Assembly (NCBI RefSeq): GCF_019844075.1
Contig: NZ_CP081964.1
Location: 3,224,001-3,288,000 of the forward strand
Origin: Curtobacterium sp. TC1
GTDB taxonomy: Bacteria; Actinomycetota; Actinomycetes; Actinomycetales; Microbacteriaceae
Direction: 5' to 3'
Length of the DNA stretch: 64,000 nt
Shown: piece by piece, positions 57,048 through 64,000 of the stretch
Numbering within the stretch: position 1 is the first letter of the stretch
Layout: every line of letters starts with the position of its first letter
Program-made: the position numbers and the translations under genes
Notes under the pieces: generated by a model
Database searches by the model: none
Told to the model about the DNA's origin: nothing
What the model saw: the letters and a program-made list of their open reading frames with translations, nothing else

Positions 57048-57514
57048 CAGCCGTAGGCCCGCTCGTCCGCGCCGGCGCTGCCGGCGAGCAGCACGGTCGC
57101 GAGCTCGTACGCGAACCGCTCGGCGAAGTGCTCGTCGTCGTCCGAGATGCTCACCAGTCCGGTGTCGCCGTCGAGGGCGCGGCGGCACACGTGGCCGCCC
57201 GAGGCGAACTCGGCGATGGACGTGGCCGAGGGCGCCCCGACGTCGCCGTGCACCAGGTGGCCGAGCTCGTGCAGGACACAGTGCATCCGGTACAGCTCGG
57301 GAGCGCCGGCCGGCACCAGGACGAGGTTCTCGTGCTCGAACTGCGACACCAGCGCGGTGAGCGGGCCCCAGCTCGGACCGTCGACGTCGACCACGCGGGT
57401 CGTCTTGCCGACGAACCGCCCGACCCCGGCGACGACGTCGGGGAGCCTCGGCGACGGGGGAAGGGTCGCGACGAGGGCTCCGACGGTGTCCGACGCACTC
57501 CTGCCCACTGACAT
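57047..57514 (-). CDS. ImmA/IrrE-like metallopeptidase domain protein
   Basis: A 155-residue protein with a zinc-peptidase motif HCVLHELGHLVHG near residue 80 (HELGH). This motif is typical of the ImmA/IrrE (COG2856) family, proteases that cleave regulators or act as toxins in TA-like and mobile-element systems. The ATG at 57514 has a GAAAGGGG ribosome binding site close by. It lacks the usual N-terminal XRE-type HTH of many family members; no HTH gene is adjacent either. The overlapping MAB_1171c-like gene is a recurrent partner in actinobacteria. The target is unknown. Confidence 0.75.
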   Translation of the reverse strand: MSVGRSASDTVGALVATLPPSPRLPDVVAGVGRFVGKTTRVVDVDGPSWGPLTALVSQFEHENLVLVPAGAPELYRMHCVLHELGHLVHGDVGAPSATSIAEFASGGHVCRRALDGDTGLVSISDDDEHFAERFAYELATVLLAGSAGADERAYG

Positions 57515-57634
57515 CGCCCCTTTCGATCTCCGCGGACAGACTACCTGCACGATCCCCTTGCGCACGAGGTCGCTCGGACGGAGCCTGGGACCAGGACCGA
57601 CCCCGACGACCGAACCCGACGACCAGGAGCGACG

Positions 57635-58618
57635 ATGCCCACCACGTCCGTCCACACCGATCCCGAGGCACTCGCGATGACCCTCGTCGCCGAGTCCACG
57701 GTGCCGGTCGAGCGCCTCTGGGGCGCCTTCGCCGATCCCCGTCAGCTCGAACGCTTCTGGGGCCCGCCCGGCTTCCCCGCCACCTTCACCTCGTTCGACC
57801 TGCGGCCCGGTGGCCGCGCGGACTACCGGATGACGTCGCCGCAGGGCGAGCGGTTCCACGCCGTCTGGCAGGTCACCGAGGTCGACGAGCCGCACCGCAT
57901 CACCGTCCGCGACCTCTTCACCGACGCCGACGGCACGGTCGACGACTCCCTGCCAGCCGGCGAGACGGTCCTGTCCTTCGAGGCCGTCGGCTCCGGGTCG
58001 CGCGTGACCGTCCGGTCGTCGTTCGGGTCCACCGCCGACCTCGAGACCATGATCGACATGGGCATGGTCGACGGGTACGAGCAGGCCTTCGGACAGCTGG
58101 ACACCGTCCTCGCCGACCTGCGCGAGGACGCCCTCGGCACGGGCACCGTCACCGAGCTGGTCGACGACACCCACGTCCGCATCACGCGGGCCTTCGCGGC
58201 GCCGCGCCACCTGCTGTGGCGGGCGCACACCGAACCCGAGCTCGTCCGGCGGTGGCTGCTCGGTCCGGACGGGTGGGAGATGACGGTGTACGAGAACGAC
58301 CTGACGCCGGGTGGCACGTTCCGGCAGGCGTGGGCGCCGACGGGTGGCACCGAGGGGGAACCGTTCGGGTTCGAGGGCGAGAACCTCGTCGTGGAGTCGG
58401 AGCGCCGGATCGTGTCGACCGAGCGGATGACGGGTGCCCCGTTCCCGCCGAACACGAACGACCTGCAGTTCGACGAGGCCGACGGCGTCACCCTGGTGAC
58501 GCTGCTCGTCACCTACCCCGACCGGGCGCAGCGGGACGTGGTCCTCGCCACCGGCATGACCGACGGCATGGAGACCAGTTACCAGCGTCTGGAACGCGAG
58601 GTCCTGTCCGCCACGTGA
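57635..58618 (+). CDS. Two-domain SRPBCC (AHSA1-like) protein
   Basis: A 327-residue protein of two lipid/ligand-binding START-like domains. The first is at about residues 10-155 (VPVERLWGAFADPRQLERFWGPPGFPATF) and the second at about 165-325 (TRAFAAPRHLLWRAHTEPELVRRWLLGPDGWEM). Each has the AHSA1-type order of strands with a hydrophobic cavity. AHSA1 proteins can activate Hsp90 in eukaryotes; the bacterial copies have unknown ligands. The ATG at 57635 has an AGGAG five bases upstream. It is divergent from the ImmA/IrrE gene. Confidence 0.85.
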   Translation: MPTTSVHTDPEALAMTLVAESTVPVERLWGAFADPRQLERFWGPPGFPATFTSFDLRPGGRADYRMTSPQGERFHAVWQVTEVDEPHRITVRDLFTDADGTVDDSLPAGETVLSFEAVGSGSRVTVRSSFGSTADLETMIDMGMVDGYEQAFGQLDTVLADLREDALGTGTVTELVDDTHVRITRAFAAPRHLLWRAHTEPELVRRWLLGPDGWEMTVYENDLTPGGTFRQAWAPTGGTEGEPFGFEGENLVVESERRIVSTERMTGAPFPPNTNDLQFDEADGVTLVTLLVTYPDRAQRDVVLATGMTDGMETSYQRLEREVLSAT

Positions 58619-58624
58619 CCCCAG

Positions 58625-58672
58625 GACGGACGGGAGGCCCGGTTCCAGCTGGCACCGGGCCTCCCGTCCGTC
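58625..58672. terminator. 19-bp perfect hairpin between SRPBCC and mvaS genes
   Basis: GACGGACGGGAGGCCCGGT (58625-58643) is inverted at 58654-58672 with a 10-base loop. It starts seven bases after the SRPBCC stop. The stem shares GGACGGGAGGC with hairpins at 7644 and 20232. Confidence 0.75.
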
Positions 58673-58680
58673 ACGCGGAA

Positions 58681-58719
58681 GCGACAGATCCCCGCGAACG
58701 TTCCGCGGGGATCTGTCGC
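58681..58719. terminator. 16-bp perfect hairpin after mvaS
   Basis: GCGACAGATCCCCGCG (58681-58696) is inverted at 58704-58719 with a 7-base loop AACGTTC. It is 23 bases from the mvaS stop, so it probably ends the mevalonate operon. Confidence 0.7.
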
Positions 58720-58741
58720 GTTCGCGGGTGGGTCGGACCGG

Positions 58742-59917
58742 TCAGGCGGGCGTGGTCGCCTCGTAGTGGCGCGCGCCGCCGCGCACACCGGCGAACCGGT
58801 ACGGCCCTGCGGTGACGCGCGGACGCTCGACGTCGTCGCTCGTCGCGGCGCCGGTCGCGTGCAGCTCGCGGTAGGCGTCCACGGTCAGCGGGACGCGGGC
58901 GGACAACAGCTGTCGGACCCGGCCGACGCGACGGTGGTCGCGGTACGACGGCTGCACGATGCCGGTGAGGAGCTCGCCGACGCTGCCGGAACCGTAACTG
59001 AACAGGGCGATGCGCTCCCCCGCCAGGTCCTCGTCGAGGTCGAGCAGTGCTGCGAGCCCGATCCAGAGCGACGCCGTGTACGTGTTGCCGGTCTGCTTGT
59101 TGTACGTGAAGCCGACGAACAGCTCCGACTCGTCGAAGGGCACACCCACGTGCTGCGTCAGCTTCCGGTGGGCCTTGAGCGCCATCTTCGTGAACGGCTG
59201 GTGGTGGACGAAGCGCACGATGTCCTCGTACGCGGGGCCGCCCTGGTCCGCCAGGTCGTCCCACGCGCCGACGAACGCGTCGACGTAGGCGCTCACGGAC
59301 AGGCGGCCGTCGACCAGCGCCGTCGACCGGTCGTTCGGGCGCCAGAAGTCGTCGACGTCCGCGGTGAAGACACCGGCGGCCGGCTCGATCTCGATCAGGT
59401 CGGGGTCGGCGGACACCAGGATCGCGGCGGCGCCGGCACCCTGCGTGGGCTCGGCGGCGGTGTCGACGTCGTAGCGCGCGACGTCGGCGGCGATCACGAG
59501 GACCCGCTCGCCCGGCGCCCGGGCGATGATGCCGAGGGCGAGCTGGACGGCGGCCATCCCGCCGTAGCAGGCCTGCTTCAGCTCGACGACGCGGACGTTC
59601 TTCGGCAGGCCGAGCAGGCCGTGCACGAAGACGCCGGCGGCCTTGGACTGGTCGACGCCGGACTCGGTGGCGAACAGCACGGTGCGGATGCCCTCGACGC
59701 CGTGGCGGTCGATGACCTCCTTGGCCGCGGCGGCGCCCATCGTGACGATGTCCTCGTCCGGGGCGGGCACGCTGAAGGCGTCCTGGCCGATGCCGACGTG
59801 GTACTTCGCCGGGTCGACGCCGAGGCGCTCGGCCAGGTCGTCGAGTTCGAGCACGTGGTGCCCGGTCGCGATGGCGATGTCGTGGATGCCGATGCGCAGT
59901 GCGCCGTTCGCCGTCAT
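58742..59917 (-). CDS. mvaS: Hydroxymethylglutaryl-CoA synthase
   Basis: A 391-residue enzyme that condenses acetoacetyl-CoA with acetyl-CoA to HMG-CoA, the first committed step of the mevalonate pathway. Thiolase-fold residues are visible: the glutamate in LFATESGVDQSKA, the catalytic cysteine in LKQACYGGMAAVQL and the histidine in FVHHQPFTKMALKAH. The segment GFTYNKQTGNTYTASLWIGL is a family hallmark. The ATG at 59917 overlaps the HMG-CoA reductase stop by four bases (ATGA). It is the last gene of the operon, followed by two hairpins. Confidence 0.96.
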   Translation of the reverse strand: MTANGALRIGIHDIAIATGHHVLELDDLAERLGVDPAKYHVGIGQDAFSVPAPDEDIVTMGAAAAKEVIDRHGVEGIRTVLFATESGVDQSKAAGVFVHGLLGLPKNVRVVELKQACYGGMAAVQLALGIIARAPGERVLVIAADVARYDVDTAAEPTQGAGAAAILVSADPDLIEIEPAAGVFTADVDDFWRPNDRSTALVDGRLSVSAYVDAFVGAWDDLADQGGPAYEDIVRFVHHQPFTKMALKAHRKLTQHVGVPFDESELFVGFTYNKQTGNTYTASLWIGLAALLDLDEDLAGERIALFSYGSGSVGELLTGIVQPSYRDHRRVGRVRQLLSARVPLTVDAYRELHATGAATSDDVERPRVTAGPYRFAGVRGGARHYEATTPA

Positions 59918-60978
59918 GCTGCACCTCCGGCGGGCTTCGCGCCGCGTCGCTCCATGGCGACGTGGGCGGCCATCAGCTCACCCGGGTTCGTCTGGGCGGC
60001 GAGGAGCGAGAGCTCCCCGCACAGCACCGTGGCGGCGCAGAGTGCGGCGAGACGACGGGCGTTCGCACCGGGCTCGCGGTCCTCACGACAGCCGAGCCGC
60101 ACCAGGGCGTCCTCGACGACGGGCAGGTCCCCACCCTTGCCGTTGCCGACGGTGCCGACGATCAAGTGCGGCAGCGAGGTGGCGAAGTACAGGTCGCCGT
60201 CGCGGTTCTCGGCACTCGTGATGCCCTGCGAGCCCTCGACGATGTTGGCGGCGTCCTGCCCGGTGGCCAGGTAGAAACCGAGCAGCATGTTCGCGTAGTG
60301 GGCGTTCGCGGAGCGCAGGGCGCCGGCGATGGTCGACCCGATCAGGTTCTTCGCGATGTTCAGTTCGACGATGCGCTCGGTGCTCGACCGCAGGCGCTTC
60401 TCGACGACCTCGCCGGGGATCACGATCTCGGCGATGGTGTTGCGGCCACGGCCACGGATGCCGTTCACGGCGGTGGCCTTCTTGTCGGTGCAGAAGTTGC
60501 CGGACACGGAGACGTACCGCAGGCCCGGCTGCCACGCCAGGATCGCCGGCAGGAGCTTGTCCGCCGCCTGCGTGACCATGTTGTGGCCGGAGGCGTCGCC
60601 CGTGGTGAACGCGAACCGCAGGAACAGCAGGTCGCCGACGATCTCCGGGTGCACCTCGATGAGCTTCGCGAACCGGCTCTGCCCGGCGACCAGCGCCTCG
60701 AGTTCGTCCTGTCGCGCCAGGATCTGCCCCGCAGCGACGTGCGCCGCGGCGGCACTGGCCGCGCGGACGACGACCGATCGGGTCATGCGCTCGTCGACGA
60801 CGGTCGCGACGATGCCGTCGTCGACCATGCGCGAGATCCGGGCGCCACGGCCGACGGACGGCCAGAGCGGCGACTCGTACGTGGCGAGCGGGACCTCGTG
60901 CTCGCCCTGGACCGCGTTGCCGCTGATGCGGATCGGTCCGACCCACTTGGTCGGGATCGGCGTGAGCAGGTCACTCAT
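59914..60978 (-). CDS. mvaA: HMG-CoA reductase (class I type)
   Basis: A 354-residue reductase that turns HMG-CoA into mevalonate. The sequence SGNFCTDKKATAVNGIRG is typical of the class I enzymes of eukaryotes, archaea and streptomycetes. Other motifs are FTTGDASGHNMV, GRGRNTIAEIVIPGEVV and LPHLIVGTVGNGKGG, and there is no N-terminal membrane domain, so the protein is soluble. The class I assignment implies NADPH use. The ATG at 60978 has an AGGAG site 7 bases upstream and overlaps the phosphomevalonate kinase stop by eight bases. Confidence 0.96.
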   Translation of the reverse strand: MSDLLTPIPTKWVGPIRISGNAVQGEHEVPLATYESPLWPSVGRGARISRMVDDGIVATVVDERMTRSVVVRAASAAAAHVAAGQILARQDELEALVAGQSRFAKLIEVHPEIVGDLLFLRFAFTTGDASGHNMVTQAADKLLPAILAWQPGLRYVSVSGNFCTDKKATAVNGIRGRGRNTIAEIVIPGEVVEKRLRSSTERIVELNIAKNLIGSTIAGALRSANAHYANMLLGFYLATGQDAANIVEGSQGITSAENRDGDLYFATSLPHLIVGTVGNGKGGDLPVVEDALVRLGCREDREPGANARRLAALCAATVLCGELSLLAAQTNPGELMAAHVAMERRGAKPAGGAA

Positions 60979-62053
60979 CGAGGGCTCCTTCTGGTGCTCG
61001 CACCGCGACGCTGAGGTGTCTGATGTCGTGCGCCTCCCAGGCGCGGTGGATGCCGGCGGGGTCGGTGTCCGCCGGGACGAGCGCGATGCCGCAGTCGCCG
61101 CCACCGGCACCGGACGGCTTCGCCGCCCCGCCGGCCGCTTCGACGACGTCGCACAGGATCGCGAGGCGTTCGGTCTCGATCTTCGACCCGACCGAGTCGC
61201 CGAGGCGCTGCATGAGCACCCGGGCACGTCGGAGCGCATCGAGCGTCTGCTCCGCGTCGCCGGTCTGGAGGCCCGTGGTCAGGTCGTCGACGCAGCTCCG
61301 GCTCTCGTCGAGGAACGCCTGGTACCCGCCGTTGCGGTGTCGACGCACCACCCCGACGAGCTTCGTGGTCGAGGCCGGCGAGCCGGTCCAACCGACCAGG
61401 AGCTGCAGGTTCTCGGGGGCCGGGAGCCGCTGGACGTCGAACCCCGCCCACGCCTCGGCGTCGGTGAGGATGTCGGACACCCGGCGCTCGTCGACGAACG
61501 AGGCGAGGTGGTCGCGGTCCGGGGCGCTGTAGCGCAGCCAGCCGCCGAAGGTGCTGGCGGCCAGGTCGCCGCCGGATGCCCGCGGGTTCACCCGGATGGT
61601 GGCGAGCAGGGCGACCTGGAAGCGCTGCCGCTGGGTCAGGCCGATCCCGTAGAAGCGGTCCAGGGCACCGACCGTGGCGACGGTCACCGCCGCTGAGGAC
61701 CCGAGCCCGAACTTCCGGCCGCTGGCGTCGTCGAGCTGGCTCTCGATGCGCAGGTCGTGGAACCGCGGCGCGATGCCCCGTTCGGCGCGGAGCTTCTCGA
61801 CGAGGTCGATCGTCGCCATCACGTAGTCGTAGGGGTGGTGCTCGCGGTCGAGGGCGAGGCCGTCCTCGTCCCGCGTCCACGTGAGCGGCAGGTGGCCGTA
61901 CTCCTCCGAGTGCACGCTGCCCGCACCGTGCGCCTCGGACACACGCGCCGTGATGGCGCGGTCGAGGGCGATGAGGACGGACGGCTGGCCGGGCTCGACG
62001 ACGGCGTACTCGCCGGCGACGAACAGCTTGCCGTGGGCGCGGAACTCGATCAC
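60971..62053 (-). CDS. mvaK2: Phosphomevalonate kinase
   Basis: A 360-residue GHMP-family kinase that phosphorylates 5-phosphomevalonate to the diphosphate. Family elements are HGKLFVAGEYAVVEPGQPSV near the N-terminus, the ATP-binding KFGLGSSAAVTVATVGAL, and the C-terminal AAKPSGAGGGDCGIALV. The GTG at 62053 overlaps the mvaD stop by four bases (GTGA). The C-terminal SGAGGGD segment distinguishes it from mevalonate kinase in the same operon, and its position between mvaD and mvaA matches known actinobacterial clusters. Confidence 0.93.
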   Translation of the reverse strand: MIEFRAHGKLFVAGEYAVVEPGQPSVLIALDRAITARVSEAHGAGSVHSEEYGHLPLTWTRDEDGLALDREHHPYDYVMATIDLVEKLRAERGIAPRFHDLRIESQLDDASGRKFGLGSSAAVTVATVGALDRFYGIGLTQRQRFQVALLATIRVNPRASGGDLAASTFGGWLRYSAPDRDHLASFVDERRVSDILTDAEAWAGFDVQRLPAPENLQLLVGWTGSPASTTKLVGVVRRHRNGGYQAFLDESRSCVDDLTTGLQTGDAEQTLDALRRARVLMQRLGDSVGSKIETERLAILCDVVEAAGGAAKPSGAGGGDCGIALVPADTDPAGIHRAWEAHDIRHLSVAVRAPEGALDE

Positions 62054-63090
62054 TGCACGGACTCCTTCTGGTCGGGGCTGTCGCTCGCTGGAGCGGCGAC
62101 CCCGATCTCTTCGGAGCGGAGCACCCGAGCGGCAGGTCCGGTGCCGGACTCGATCACGTCGCCGAACGACGCCAGCGCGGTGGCCACGGCGGAGCGGTCC
62201 GCGGGCTGGCAGAGCACCACCACGTTCGGGCCGGCGTCGGCCGTGGCGTAGGCCTCGAGCCCCGCGGCGCGGAGTTCGCCCACGGCGTCGAACACGGCGA
62301 CGCTGCGCGCGTTGAGGTAGCGGATCGGCGGGAAGGCGCCCTCGATCGTGGCGTGCATGCGCAGCGCGTTGCTCTCGGTGATCTCGCCGATGCGGGTGAA
62401 GTCGCCGGCTGCGCAGGCGTCGAGCATGTCGCCGACGGTCTCGGTGGTCGAGGTGACCCACGCCGGGTAGAACGGCGAGGTCGCGATGGTGCGGCGCATC
62501 GCCTCGCGCGAACCGATGGGCTTCGGGCCGGCGTCGATCGTCACGACCACCATGGCCATCGGCGGTGCCGGGATCGGCTCGGCGAAGGACCCCTGGTCGT
62601 CGCCGGCGTGCCAGACGGCGACGCCCCCGGGGATCGACCGGGTGGCCGACCCCGAGCCGCGGCGAGCGAGGCGGGAGAGGTCGCGCGCGGACACGTCGAG
62701 ACCGTACGCCGCCGACGCGGCGGTCGCGAGCGCCGCGAACCCCGAGGCGCTCGACGCCAGCCCGGCACCGGTCGGCACGGTGTTCTCGGACACGACGGAC
62801 GCGCGGGTGTCGCTGCCGGCGAGCTCCCGCACGAGGTCGAGGAACTGCTGCACGCGCACCAGGGCACCGTCCTCGACGACGTGGCCGTTCAGCGTGAAGG
62901 CGTCCCGGCCCTCCGCACCGGCACCGGCACCGGCACCGGCACCACCATCCAGCGTGACGGTCGTCGTCGTCGGGAACACGTCGAGGCCCATGGAGACGCT
63001 GCCCGTGGCGGGCAACGCCAGCTGCGCGTCCGCCTTGCCCCAGTACTTGACGAGGGCGATGTTGGGGTGCGCGACGGCGGTGGCGGTCAT
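62050..63090 (-). CDS. mvaD: Diphosphomevalonate decarboxylase
   Basis: A 346-residue GHMP-superfamily enzyme that makes isopentenyl diphosphate from mevalonate diphosphate using ATP. Family motifs are HPNIALVKYWGKAD, PTGAGLASSASGFAALA, the SIPGGVAVW and ATADAGPNVVVLC segments. A Gly-Ala repeat (GAGAGAGAE, residues about 50-58), coded by a CACCGG microsatellite, sits in the loop before the strand AFTLNGH. The ATG at 63090 shares one base with the mvk stop (TGATG). The product feeds isoprenoid synthesis. Confidence 0.95.
   Translation of the reverse strand: MTATAVAHPNIALVKYWGKADAQLALPATGSVSMGLDVFPTTTTVTLDGGAGAGAGAGAEGRDAFTLNGHVVEDGALVRVQQFLDLVRELAGSDTRASVVSENTVPTGAGLASSASGFAALATAASAAYGLDVSARDLSRLARRGSGSATRSIPGGVAVWHAGDDQGSFAEPIPAPPMAMVVVTIDAGPKPIGSREAMRRTIATSPFYPAWVTSTTETVGDMLDACAAGDFTRIGEITESNALRMHATIEGAFPPIRYLNARSVAVFDAVGELRAAGLEAYATADAGPNVVVLCQPADRSAVATALASFGDVIESGTGPAARVLRSEEIGVAAPASDSPDQKESVQ
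62916..62943 (-). repeat. CACCGG hexanucleotide microsatellite in mvaD
   Basis: Four and two-thirds CACCGG units on the plus strand, coding for the Gly-Ala insert on the minus strand. The same hexamer occurs at 27725-27758. Confidence 0.8.
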
Positions 63091-64000
63091 CAAGCGCGGG
63101 CTCCGATCGTGGTGGTCCAGGTGGCTGCGGCACCTGCGCCGCGGAGTGCGGCCGCGATGCGGTCCGCGTGGTCGTCGTCCGCGGCGAGTGCGAGCACGCA
63201 CCCGCCCTGCCCGCCGCCGGTCAGCTTCGCGCCGAGGGCGTCCGCAGCACGTGCGGCGACGACGAGCCGGTCCAGGTCAGCACTCGACACGTCGAGTGCG
63301 CTGAGCAGGTCGTGCGCGGCGTCCATGGTGACACCGAGCCCCTGTGCGTCGCCAGCCTCGAGTGTCCCCCGCGCCTGCCGTGCGAGTTCGCCGATCCGGT
63401 CGATGACGCCGTCGACCGCCGCCGGGTCCTGGTCGCGCCGTTCCCGCACGGCCGCGACGGCCTGCCGGGTGTGGCCGGGGACGCCGGTGTCGGCGACGAC
63501 GAAGGTGAAGCGCGCCCCGAGCGCGACGGGCTCGATGCGGCCCCCCTCGAACCAGACCGGCACCGCGGCGACGACCCCGCGGGCGTCGAGGCCCGACGGT
63601 CGGCCGTGGGCGACGCGCTCGCACTCCTGGATGAGGTCGTGGTGGGTCTCGGCGTCGAGGGTCTCGCCCAGCGCGTCCGCGACGGCTGCCGTGACGGCCG
63701 CGGCGACCGCTGCGCTCGAGCCCATGCCGCGGGCCGTGGGGACCTCGCTGTCGACCCGGACGTGGAAGTGCCGATCGGCCACGCCGAAGTGCCGCAGTGT
63801 CGCCGTGTCGGCGGTGACTGTCGGCATCACGGCCGCGGGTGCGAGGTCGAGCGGGCCGGTGTGCACCGTGGACTCGAGGGTGTGCCCGACGGTCGTGCCG
63901 GCGGCTTCGTCCGCCCCGGCGGTGACCGGGCTCACCGTCGCGACGACCCGTGCGTCGAGCACCGGCAGGACGAGAGCGGGTGCGCCGTAGACCACGGCGT
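63090..64000 (-). CDS. mvk: Mevalonate kinase (5' end outside window)
   Basis: At least 301 residues of a GHMP-family kinase, the first visible gene of the operon; its start lies beyond the window, since AVVYGAPALVLPV at the edge is normally preceded by the GEH motif. It phosphorylates mevalonate to 5-phosphomevalonate. ATP-binding PTARGMGSSAAVAAAV and the C-terminal GAKLTGGGQGGCVLAL are clear; the HGRPSGLDARGV segment carries the catalytic aspartate. Its stop overlaps the mvaD start. The isomerase (idi) is not between the genes, so it may lie upstream or elsewhere. Confidence 0.93.
   Translation of the reverse strand, partial: AVVYGAPALVLPVLDARVVATVSPVTAGADEAAGTTVGHTLESTVHTGPLDLAPAAVMPTVTADTATLRHFGVADRHFHVRVDSEVPTARGMGSSAAVAAAVTAAVADALGETLDAETHHDLIQECERVAHGRPSGLDARGVVAAVPVWFEGGRIEPVALGARFTFVVADTGVPGHTRQAVAAVRERRDQDPAAVDGVIDRIGELARQARGTLEAGDAQGLGVTMDAAHDLLSALDVSSADLDRLVVAARAADALGAKLTGGGQGGCVLALAADDDHADRIAAALRGAGAAATWTTTIGARA

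Overview
The window is GC-rich (about 70 %) chromosomal DNA of an actinobacterium. The best guess is family Microbacteriaceae, perhaps a Curtobacterium-like strain. The hints are the gene order around metG-tatD-ksgA and rsmI/pmt, a DUF7882-type small protein, a mevalonate-pathway operon, heavy use of GTG starts, and many -10 boxes 5-8 bases before start codons. The genus is inferred from family knowledge; no rRNA or tRNA gene is present to test it. I saw no prophage, insertion sequence or CRISPR array.

Region 1 (1-7600): a partial XRE regulator divergent from a short-chain dehydrogenase, then a conserved block with ksgA, tatD and metG overlapping head to tail, rsmI, and a divergent protein O-mannosyltransferase. 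The ispE gene that often follows ksgA in actinobacteria is not there. Region 2 (7600-20300): a TetR regulator/MFS exporter pair with two operators, a thiosulfate sulfurtransferase, an epimerase coupled to a P-loop kinase-like gene, a DUF255 thioredoxin-domain protein, the helicase HrpA, a VOC protein, a YbaK-type deacylase and a chloramphenicol-acetyltransferase-like gene. Region 3 (20300-25030): a sugar ABC importer (binding lipoprotein and two permeases, no ATPase) divergent from a LacI regulator. Region 4 (25000-36720): mixed metabolic and regulatory genes, including two alpha/beta hydrolases, NDH-2, a TetR/NAD(P)-reductase pair, a membrane acyltransferase, an FAD monooxygenase, a UbiA-type prenyltransferase, an EamA exporter and a LysR regulator.

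Region 5 (36720-46500): a toxin-antitoxin module (excisionase-like antitoxin and PIN toxin) with a perfect 20-bp operator, a fructosamine-kinase-like gene, then a cell-envelope cluster: GT39 glycosyltransferase, two-component system, a small secreted protein, a LuxR-type regulator and a GT2-GtrA fusion. Two intergenic stretches here carry copies of the same repeat family. Region 6 (46700-54140): a non-canonical 1871-residue glutamate synthase large subunit whose stop overlaps the start of a CysJ-like diflavin reductase. No gltD is adjacent. This pair is the most unusual arrangement in the window and may be a glutamate synthase with a replaced electron-input subunit.

Region 7 (54140-64000): DUF7882 protein, a membrane-anchored hydrolase, an ImmA/IrrE-like protease overlapping a MAB_1171c-like membrane protein, a double-SRPBCC protein, and an overlapping mevalonate operon on the minus strand (mvk, mvaD, phosphomevalonate kinase, HMG-CoA reductase, HMG-CoA synthase) ending in two strong hairpins. 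The operon would turn acetoacetyl-CoA and acetyl-CoA into isopentenyl diphosphate, which fits the missing ispE and the polyprenyl-dependent enzymes (pmt, GT39, GT2, UbiA) elsewhere in the window.
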